The notes under the pieces were generated by a model. That model did not search any database. It was not told the DNA's origin and saw only the letters and a list, made by a program, of their open reading frames with translations. DNA of 19,341 nt, from NCBI GenBank assembly GCA_003503995.1, contig DOCA01000064.1, positions 1 to 19,341 of the forward strand, in the 5' to 3' direction. The position numbers and the translations under genes are program-made. Shown piece after piece: positions 14,097-19,341 of the stretch. This stretch comes from Holosporales bacterium. Lineage in GTDB: Bacteria > Pseudomonadota > Alphaproteobacteria > Caedimonadales > UBA9215. How positions within the stretch are numbered: the first letter of the stretch is position 1; each line of letters starts with the position of its first letter.

Positions 14097-15040
14097 TATA
14101 ATATTTTCCCCATCTCAATATCATTTGGACTCCCCTCATATCCGTCAGGATCATTAAAGGGCATGGAGACATATCCAAGATTTTTATAAAAACCCAATGC
14201 TTGTGGTGAAGACTCGGTATGAATGCTTTTGTATCCTTCTCTTAACAACCACTTTTCAATCAACTGTATAAACTGACGCTCTAAAGAGCTTCCTCTTTTA
14301 TTTTCATCTACCTCAATAATACGGATCGCTGCACGTTGCTCTGGCCACAGCTGAACATGGGCATAAGCAACGATCTCTACACCTTGGTATAAAATAAGAT
14401 GCCTGTGGTCCTTATGATCAAATGTCCACGTATAGGGATCCTCCATATTATTTGGAGCAAAAAAATACTTATTTCTAAAGTGCTTGGCCGCTTCCCACTC
14501 TGAATGATGGGTGCAGATAACAAATCTCAGGCCTTTAAAACCTGTTTCCTGAATGATTTTTTCTATGAAATCATTTTTCCCGAGGGTGTAACCTTTATAG
14601 AATGCGCCCTTCATTTTATGCGACGCTTCCTCTTTAAGAATCTCGTATTTCAAGGCGCCATAGCTATCCCGAGCAGCATCGTTGGCACGAAGGTAATCCC
14701 TAAAAAGAATATTGAGCTCAACTTCTGGGTCGCCTGTTTCAAAAATATGAAGATTAACGTCAATTTCATGATCTCTTAGGGAAAAAGTTTTGCGTAGGGG
14801 GATATTGAACCCTCCTCTGTATTCATAGCCTAAATCTAAGAGGCCTTGATAGGGAAAACACAAATCTTTCACTTCAGCGATAATATCAATCTTTGCCTTG
14901 GCAGCCAGTCCTGGAATTGATGTTGATCCGACATGATGAATAGACACGAGGTCTTTTGACAATGCTATTTTGATGTTTTGAGCCAAGGATTCATATTGCA
15001 TAGGCCACTTAGGATCATAAGGAAGGACTCTGACTGTCAT
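14096..15040 (-). CDS. GrpB domain (UPF0157) fused to GNAT acetyltransferase
   Basis: A 314-residue two-domain protein. Residues 1-165 are a GrpB/UPF0157 domain of the nucleotidyltransferase superfamily: YDPKWP, HHVGSTSIPGL (35-45), KIDI with D52, and RDHEIDVNLH (89-98). Residues about 170-314 are a GNAT domain ending in a typical tail, SPQALGFYKNLGY. GrpB domains have no firmly known reaction. GrpB-GNAT fusions are known in some intracellular bacteria such as Legionella and Coxiella (from memory). The following gene is a second GNAT joined by TAATG, so two acetyltransferase domains are made from one message. The ribosome binding site is weak. 132 bases of non-coding DNA separate this gene from motE, without a clear terminator. 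Confidence 0.85.
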   Translation of the reverse strand: MTVRVLPYDPKWPMQYESLAQNIKIALSKDLVSIHHVGSTSIPGLAAKAKIDIIAEVKDLCFPYQGLLDLGYEYRGGFNIPLRKTFSLRDHEIDVNLHIFETGDPEVELNILFRDYLRANDAARDSYGALKYEILKEEASHKMKGAFYKGYTLGKNDFIEKIIQETGFKGLRFVICTHHSEWEAAKHFRNKYFFAPNNMEDPYTWTFDHKDHRHLILYQGVEIVAYAHVQLWPEQRAAIRIIEVDENKRGSSLERQFIQLIEKWLLREGYKSIHTESSPQALGFYKNLGYVSMPFNDPDGYEGSPNDIEMGKIL

Positions 15041-15172
15041 TTTTGTTTCATTTTTCCAAGTTATTTGAAATATCTTTGGGGCTGTATCAGCTTAACATTT
15101 TAGTATTATCTGAACAGTCTCAGAATTCATTGACACCTGAGAGCTCTTGGAATGGGCTTTTGCAAATGGGAA

Positions 15173-15967
15173 TCAACCCTTCATGACAGATTTAGAAGGG
15201 TTATCTTTTTTAAAAATCTTGCGGCGTTTTGACAAAGCAGTCATCAAATACCCTGCCTTTTCAACATCCATAGCCGCCAAAATAGCTGAAGCTTTCTTTT
15301 CCTGCACTTTTTCCATGATATCAAGGAGGATAGAGAACTCGATGCCTTCCAAAACCTTGGCTGCTTGCGCTGGTTTCATGGCTTCCGTCATTTTCACAAG
15401 GCGTTTTGTGTTAGCGTTTTCATCTTCATCAATTTTATCAACAAGAAGTTTTAATTCTTCCTTTGTTTTCTTGAGTTCAGCAATTTTCTCGTCCACTTTT
15501 TTAACAAGCGCCTGCAGCACTTGCTCTTTTTCAGAAATAGAATGCTCTCGGTCAGAGAGTTGCTTTCCCTTATCAAGGACACCCTTTAAAGCGCGGTATT
15601 GGTCTGCAGTCATATTAAAGGGGTCAAATTCATCAAGAGCCTTGAGTCCATTTTTATTTTTTTCGGGTAAAGTATCCAATTTCCCTAAAGGGCTTGATTT
15701 GTCCTTCTTTTCAGCGGCAGAAGCTCGCGCCTCTTTCAAAATATTTTTGCCTCCCATATGGGTAAAAAGTGTTGTGACTCGAGCACCTAAAACCAAAACA
15801 GCAAAGAAAATCACAAGAGGAACGAGACGTATTTTAAAAAGAAATAAAAAGCTTAATTTTTCTCTTAAAGACTCTCCCACTCCCTTGAAAGAAACAGCAG
15901 AAGCAGGGCTACCTTGCGCCAATGCCCCCGCAGTATTAAGTTGATAAGCTTTTAAAAGAGATTTCAT
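15173..15967 (-). CDS. motE: MotE-like flagellar protein (MgtE N-domain)
   Basis: A 264-residue membrane-anchored protein with the layout of MotE, which in rhizobia helps fold or stabilise the periplasmic motility protein MotC. A polar N-terminus and one transmembrane helix (about 46-67) place the rest in the periplasm. A charged coiled coil (about 135-183) is followed by an MgtE intracellular N-domain fold (about 188-247): MKPAQAAKVLEG, then LLDIMEK, then KKASAILAAMD. The gene ends the fliL-fliM-DUF6468 operon, and AAGG lies nine bases before its ATG. The role is supported by context. The function of MotE outside rhizobia is less certain, and motC is not in the window. Confidence 0.82.
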   Translation of the reverse strand: MKSLLKAYQLNTAGALAQGSPASAVSFKGVGESLREKLSFLFLFKIRLVPLVIFFAVLVLGARVTTLFTHMGGKNILKEARASAAEKKDKSSPLGKLDTLPEKNKNGLKALDEFDPFNMTADQYRALKGVLDKGKQLSDREHSISEKEQVLQALVKKVDEKIAELKKTKEELKLLVDKIDEDENANTKRLVKMTEAMKPAQAAKVLEGIEFSILLDIMEKVQEKKASAILAAMDVEKAGYLMTALSKRRKIFKKDNPSKSVMKG

Positions 15968-16006
15968 AGGGTATAACCTTATCGTATTTAAAATACCAAA
16001 AAGACT

Positions 16007-16450
16007 CTAGCGCACATTTTGTAAATGACGGACGAGTTCTGGTTGAGAGGCTTCTTCTTCATAGTGAGACGTATTTGAGGCAACTGGTGAAACGCCAACG
16101 GCCCTATCTTCCAATTCCTTGTAAAGGGTGCGCGCAATTCGAATAGACCCATCAAGGCGCTCCGCTAGTTCTTCCCCACGTTCATTTAAGAAAGCTAAAT
16201 CATCTTTCAAAGCACGTGCATCATCCATTTCTTTTTGAGCTGTTTTAAAAACAGATTCACCAACGCCCCGTAAATCTTTTATGCTTGCATCAGCCTTTGA
16301 CATGGACTCTGTAAATTGATTTAAAAAAGCTTGTATTTCTTCACGACTCTTATAAATAGTTGCTAGTTTTTTGTTTAAGCGCACAGCAAAAGCAATAGTA
16401 GCTCCTAAACAGCTAATGACTATTAAATCTAAGATGATATCAAAACTCAT
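16007..16450 (-). CDS. DUF6468 flagellar-operon protein
   Basis: A 147-residue protein with one N-terminal membrane helix (about 5-24) and then a charged, helical, coiled-coil-like region. It matches the alphaproteobacterial DUF6468 pattern by eye: RLNKKLATIYKSREEIQAF, then a KDDLAFLNERGEELAERLD segment. DUF6468 genes typically lie right after fliM. Its biochemical role is not known. A motor-associated or inner-membrane scaffolding function is an inference from position. The ATG overlaps the fliM stop as ATGA, so expression is coupled to the switch protein. The last 25 residues are polar and variable. Confidence 0.8.
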   Translation of the reverse strand: MSFDIILDLIVISCLGATIAFAVRLNKKLATIYKSREEIQAFLNQFTESMSKADASIKDLRGVGESVFKTAQKEMDDARALKDDLAFLNERGEELAERLDGSIRIARTLYKELEDRAVGVSPVASNTSHYEEEASQPELVRHLQNVR

Positions 16451-17538
16451 GAAGCTTCCTCTTTGTGTTTTTGTTGATCTTCATAAATGCTTTGCAGTTT
16501 CTGTTGTATGGTATTCTGTTCAACACGCAACGAAACAAGCCCGTCCCTTCGCCCCGCCTTTCCTTCTAAAATCTTAAATCCACCAACAGAAGCTTTTAAA
16601 AGGGATTGTGGTTTCGCACGCAGAACAATTTGCGATCCAATCTCCCACTTCAAGGCTTCTCCAAGGGGAATGGACATTTCACCTAAAATCGTATCAACTT
16701 TTACCTCAGCATCCCAAACTTCATTCTGCAGGTGTCCTGACCACATATTATCGCCACCAGATTTTTCACCCATAAACATTTGCACGATTTGATCACGCAC
16801 AGGCTCAATGGAAGCATAAGGAATACAAAACTGAACATTCCCACCACGTCCCTCCATGGTAATACGGACATTCACCAAAATAGCGGCATCAACGGGTCGG
16901 ACAATGGCCGCAAAACGCGGAGTCGTTTCCATACGATCATAAGAAAATGTAACAGGCGCAATGCTCGAAAACGCTTGTGTAAAGTCAGTCAGAATAATTT
17001 CAGCGAGTTCTTTTACAAGTCCTCGTTCAATGGACGTAAAAGGCCTTCCCTCTACTTTAAGTTCGGCGGTTTCATTTTTACCGCCCAACAACGTATCCAC
17101 CAATGTATAAACAAGACCTGTTTCCGCATACAAAAGAGACAAGGTCTCCCATTCTTCAGCTTTAAAAACAGTTAAGAGGGCTGGCAAAGAAACCGTATCA
17201 AGGTAATCTCCAAAGCGAACAGACGTCATTTCATCAACACTAAGATCAACGGTAGAAGAGGTAAAATTTCTTAAAGAAGTTGTTAAATTTCGTACAAGAC
17301 GATCGAACACCACTTCCAGCATAGGAAGGCGTTCATGGGAAAGCTTGCTATTATTAATGAGGAAATTGATACCACCAGACTCTTTAGAGCCCCCGCCAGC
17401 ACCTCCCAACAAGTTGTCAATTTCATCTTGACTTAAAACCCGCTCAGGTTCTTTATCTCCGTCATCAACTTCGCCTTCAGCTGCCCATTGAGCTGCAAGC
17501 TCTTCATCGCTTAATTCTTCTTCTGCAGCATCGCTCAT
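16447..17538 (-). CDS. fliM: Flagellar motor switch protein FliM
   Basis: A 363-residue switch protein of the flagellar C-ring, which receives CheY-P and sets rotation direction. The N-terminal CheY-binding motif is LSQDEIDNLLGG (35-46), preceded by an unusually long acidic segment (residues 1-32). The middle CheC-like domain is intact (VRNLTTSLRNFT, then AIVRPVDAAILVNVRITMEG). The C-terminal SpoA domain runs to LVSLRVEQ. AAAGG lies eight bases before the ATG. It is 102 bases after fliL and overlaps the DUF6468 gene. The fliL-fliM order is the classic one; fliN is not in this operon within the window. Confidence 0.96.
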   Translation of the reverse strand: MSDAAEEELSDEELAAQWAAEGEVDDGDKEPERVLSQDEIDNLLGGAGGGSKESGGINFLINNSKLSHERLPMLEVVFDRLVRNLTTSLRNFTSSTVDLSVDEMTSVRFGDYLDTVSLPALLTVFKAEEWETLSLLYAETGLVYTLVDTLLGGKNETAELKVEGRPFTSIERGLVKELAEIILTDFTQAFSSIAPVTFSYDRMETTPRFAAIVRPVDAAILVNVRITMEGRGGNVQFCIPYASIEPVRDQIVQMFMGEKSGGDNMWSGHLQNEVWDAEVKVDTILGEMSIPLGEALKWEIGSQIVLRAKPQSLLKASVGGFKILEGKAGRRDGLVSLRVEQNTIQQKLQSIYEDQQKHKEEAS

Positions 17539-17640
17539 TTACTTAACCTTTCTGTTGAAAACAGCCTTAGCCCTCTATTTCAAAAGCTATCTAAGCTTCT
17601 CTTAACTCTCTCCCTCTCTCAAAAATCAAGGAAGATTTTG

Positions 17641-18303
17641 CTACTGAACAACAAACACCTGAAACAAGACGTCTATCACCTTCACCGGTGCAGCAACTGT
17701 ATTCACGCGCTTTAAAAGTTCTTCTTTCAAACGCTGAGAACCAGTAGAACCTTCTAAATCATCCACCCGCAACTCTCGTAAATAAACCTGAAAAGCATCA
17801 ATAATACGAGGCTTGATCAAATCAAGAGTTTTCACAGCCTCGGGATCATGCAGCTCAAATTTAACAGCCAAACGCAAATAAGGTTTGCGCTTAGACGAAC
17901 TTGTTTGAATATTTACCAACAACTCTGGCATTTCATAATAAGTAATATGCTCGGGCAGTTCGACAACGGGTTCCTCAACAACTTCTTCCTCACCTTGCCC
18001 CTCTTCACCTGTATCAAGACCAATGAGCCCACGCCCAAAAGAGGTAAAGAAAAAAACAATCACAATAATAAGAATCAATACTGTTGGAATACCTGCCGCC
18101 AACAATATTGTCATCATGCCGCCGCCAGATTTCTTAGACTTGGCTTTCTTCTTTTTTTTCTTACCGTCTTCGCCGTCTTCACCTTCAGAATCGTCAGATC
18201 CATCCTCAGCGCCAGCATCATCTTCGTTTTCGCTTTCGTTTTCTGCGTCTTCGTCTTTAACTTCTTCAGCGTCATCAACGTCTGTTTTATCTTCGTCTGC
18301 CAT
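17641..18303 (-). CDS. fliL: Flagellar basal body-associated protein FliL
   Basis: A 220-residue single-pass membrane protein that rings and supports the stator. The cytoplasmic N-terminus is long and strongly acidic (residues 1-47), followed by a lysine cluster (48-58), a transmembrane helix (about 63-87) and a periplasmic stomatin-like FliL domain: YYEMPELLVNI, RKPYLRLAVKFEL, then a C-terminal VIDVLFQVFVVQ. FliL proteins are often 150-200 residues, so the acidic extension is on the long side. It is the first gene of the operon. AGGGAG lies 11 bases before the ATG. A near-CtrA site (TTAA-N7-TTAG) lies about 50 bases upstream. Confidence 0.94.
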   Translation of the reverse strand: MADEDKTDVDDAEEVKDEDAENESENEDDAGAEDGSDDSEGEDGEDGKKKKKKAKSKKSGGGMMTILLAAGIPTVLILIIVIVFFFTSFGRGLIGLDTGEEGQGEEEVVEEPVVELPEHITYYEMPELLVNIQTSSSKRKPYLRLAVKFELHDPEAVKTLDLIKPRIIDAFQVYLRELRVDDLEGSTGSQRLKEELLKRVNTVAAPVKVIDVLFQVFVVQ

Positions 18304-18351
18304 TTTAATCGAATCTCCCTGCGATCTACTTATTTTTCTAAGCCATGATAA

Positions 18352-18366
18352 CTAAAGAAAAATTAA
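18352..18366 (-). promoter_or_regulatory. Candidate CtrA-like site upstream of fliL
   Basis: On the minus strand TTAATTTTTCTTTAG gives TTAA-N7-TTAG, one base off the CtrA consensus TTAA-N7-TTAA. It is 49 bases upstream of the fliL ATG. In Caulobacter CtrA switches on early flagellar operons, so the position makes sense, but the AT-rich surroundings make a one-mismatch match likely by chance. Confidence 0.25.
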
Positions 18367-18459
18367 GATATATACATTTTATAATAATTTTGACCCATTT
18401 AAAGGCTTTTGGCAAGACTCTTTACTATTATCCAAAAAAGAGGAACAAAAAATAGGCTA

Positions 18460-18486
18460 TTGCCATTCTTTTGAAAACATTATAAT
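18460..18486 (+). promoter_or_regulatory. Candidate promoter of the MFS exporter gene
   Basis: A perfect TATAAT at 18481-18486 is preceded by TTGCCA at 18460-18465 with a short 15-base spacer. The -10 lies about 60 bases before the ATG. The spacing is suboptimal, so the -35 assignment is weak. The 244-bp region (18304-18547) is AT-rich and otherwise shows nothing but the fliL leader. Confidence 0.35.
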
Positions 18487-18547
18487 TTTAATCAATTTTA
18501 CTTTTTAGAATATTTATAAAACTCTTCTCATAAAATAGGAAAAAACA

Positions 18548-19341
18548 ATGTTAAGCATGTCTGAAAAAACACGGGCCTATTTAGTCCTCTGTGCCATGAT
18601 GATCTTAATCCTTTTGATCAACGTAGATTATACAGCTGTTAATATCGCCCTCCTCCCTATTTCCAAGGATAGCGGTGCTGACCTCAACACCCTCCAGTGG
18701 CTATTGAGCGGCTACGTCCTAGCATGGGCGACCCTTGTGATTCCTGCAGGACAAATGGCTGATATTTATGGTAAACGCCGCTTGCTTTTATGGGGCGTTA
18801 GTGTTTTTGCTCTTGCCTCTCTCTTATGCGGTATTCTTACCTCAGCCCCTCTTTTGATTTTTGCTCGTGTTTTACAAGGCTTCGGAGGTGCTCTTTTCGT
18901 TCCACCTCTTTATGCCCTTGTTTTTGAGTGTTTTCCTGAGAAAAGCAGAGGATTTGCCATTGGTATGCTTGGGGTTGGGGCAGCCATTGGCCTTGCCATC
19001 GGACCAAGTTTTGGAGGCTACATCCTGGCCAATTTTGGCTGGCGTTGGATCTTTCTCATTAACGGGCCTCTATGCTTGATCACCATTACGATGATTATGC
19101 TCTGTGTTGCAAAAGAACCTAAACGTATTTCTGATGGTAAGGTCGATACTCAAGGAGGTCTTCTTTTGGGAGTTGCCCTTATGGGATTCATGTACGCCCT
19201 TAACCAAAGTGAAGTTTGGGGTCTTAAAGATCCTGCGCTATGGGGTATTATTGCATTTTCTCTTTCTCTCCTCGTCCTTTTTATAAAAACCTCAAAGACA
19301 AAAGAAAATCGCTTGATCCCCGAGGGGCTTTTCAGCAACAA
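18548..19341 (+). CDS. MFS exporter, DHA2 (EmrB/QacA) type, 5' part
   Basis: The frame is open from the ATG at 18548 to the window edge (264 residues, no stop), with AGGA about eight bases upstream. A second ATG at 18557 is also possible. Major facilitator features are clear: the first-helix VDYTAVNIALLPI (D27) typical of 14-helix DHA2 exporters, motif A GQMADIYGKRR (68-78), R107 in ARVLQGFGG, and motif C with GLAIGPSFGG (148-157). DHA2 members export drugs or other small molecules by proton antiport; the substrate cannot be told from this part. The gene is divergent from the fliL operon. Roughly half of a normal-length protein is visible. Confidence 0.9.
   Translation, partial: MLSMSEKTRAYLVLCAMMILILLINVDYTAVNIALLPISKDSGADLNTLQWLLSGYVLAWATLVIPAGQMADIYGKRRLLLWGVSVFALASLLCGILTSAPLLIFARVLQGFGGALFVPPLYALVFECFPEKSRGFAIGMLGVGAAIGLAIGPSFGGYILANFGWRWIFLINGPLCLITITMIMLCVAKEPKRISDGKVDTQGGLLLGVALMGFMYALNQSEVWGLKDPALWGIIAFSLSLLVLFIKTSKTKENRLIPEGLFSN

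Noticed and set aside
15147..15944. A 265-codon open frame on the plus strand opposite motE
   Set aside because: It is antisense to a recognisable MotE-like gene inside a flagellar operon. Its translation is serine- and phenylalanine-rich, as expected from the reverse complement of a lysine- and glutamate-rich coiled coil, and it has no family resemblance.
18023..18355. A 110-codon serine-rich frame opposite fliL
   Set aside because: It is the complement of the acidic N-terminal coding sequence of fliL; the serine runs come from the Asp/Glu codons read in reverse.
1..19341. tRNA, rRNA or CRISPR arrays
   Set aside because: The gene-free regions were read on both strands; no cloverleaf, rRNA segment or regularly spaced repeat array was seen.

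Overview
The window is a gene-dense stretch of a moderately AT-rich alphaproteobacterial chromosome. The assignment rests on a MucR/Ros-type regulator, the tsaB-rimI / mucR / miaB-phoH neighbourhood, and a fliL-fliM-DUF6468-motE flagellar operon. The AT-rich composition, the HAD-like exported protein, the class 3 lipase and the GrpB-GNAT fusion suggest a host-associated lineage such as Holosporales/Paracaedibacteraceae. That placement is an inference from gene content; no rRNA is present to confirm it.

Layout. 1-674 (-): 5' part of a two-component protein (receiver plus PAS), cut by the window edge. 753-4607 (+): two tandem acyltransferase-3 membrane proteins followed by an exported HAD-like protein. 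4572-5471 (-): ubiA, overlapping the previous gene tail to tail. 5573-7465 (-): exported class 3 lipase with a strong terminator and a palindrome-rich upstream region. 7811-12171 (-): housekeeping block phoH, miaB, mucR, rimI, tsaB (listed in window order; transcription runs from tsaB toward phoH). 12172-12534: a gene-free region filled by two abutting inverted-repeat elements. 12535-13567 (+): VanX-type D-Ala-D-Ala dipeptidase and a Nudix hydrolase. 13572-15040 (-): two acetyltransferase genes, one fused to a GrpB domain, coupled by a TAATG overlap. 15173-18303 (-): fliL-fliM-DUF6468-motE. 18548-end (+): start of a DHA2-type MFS exporter, cut by the window edge.

How the genes relate. The flagellar operon encodes stator and switch components (FliL, FliM, MotE) plus the alphaproteobacterial DUF6468 protein. 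tsaB/rimI and miaB serve tRNA and ribosomal protein modification, and phoH is an RNA-linked ATPase that normally sits beside ybeY. ybeY is absent here and the lipase lies in its place. The acyltransferase pair and the HAD-like exported protein form a compact co-directional group that may act on envelope or exported substrates.

The most notable non-coding signal is a small inverted-repeat family with TATAGG ... CCTATA ends. One 161-bp copy lies at 12348-12508 and a 43-bp minimal copy at 8869-8911. A third, abutting 109-bp palindrome at 12245-12353 shares the CTATAGG boundary. I did not find a clearly new multi-gene defence or signalling system.
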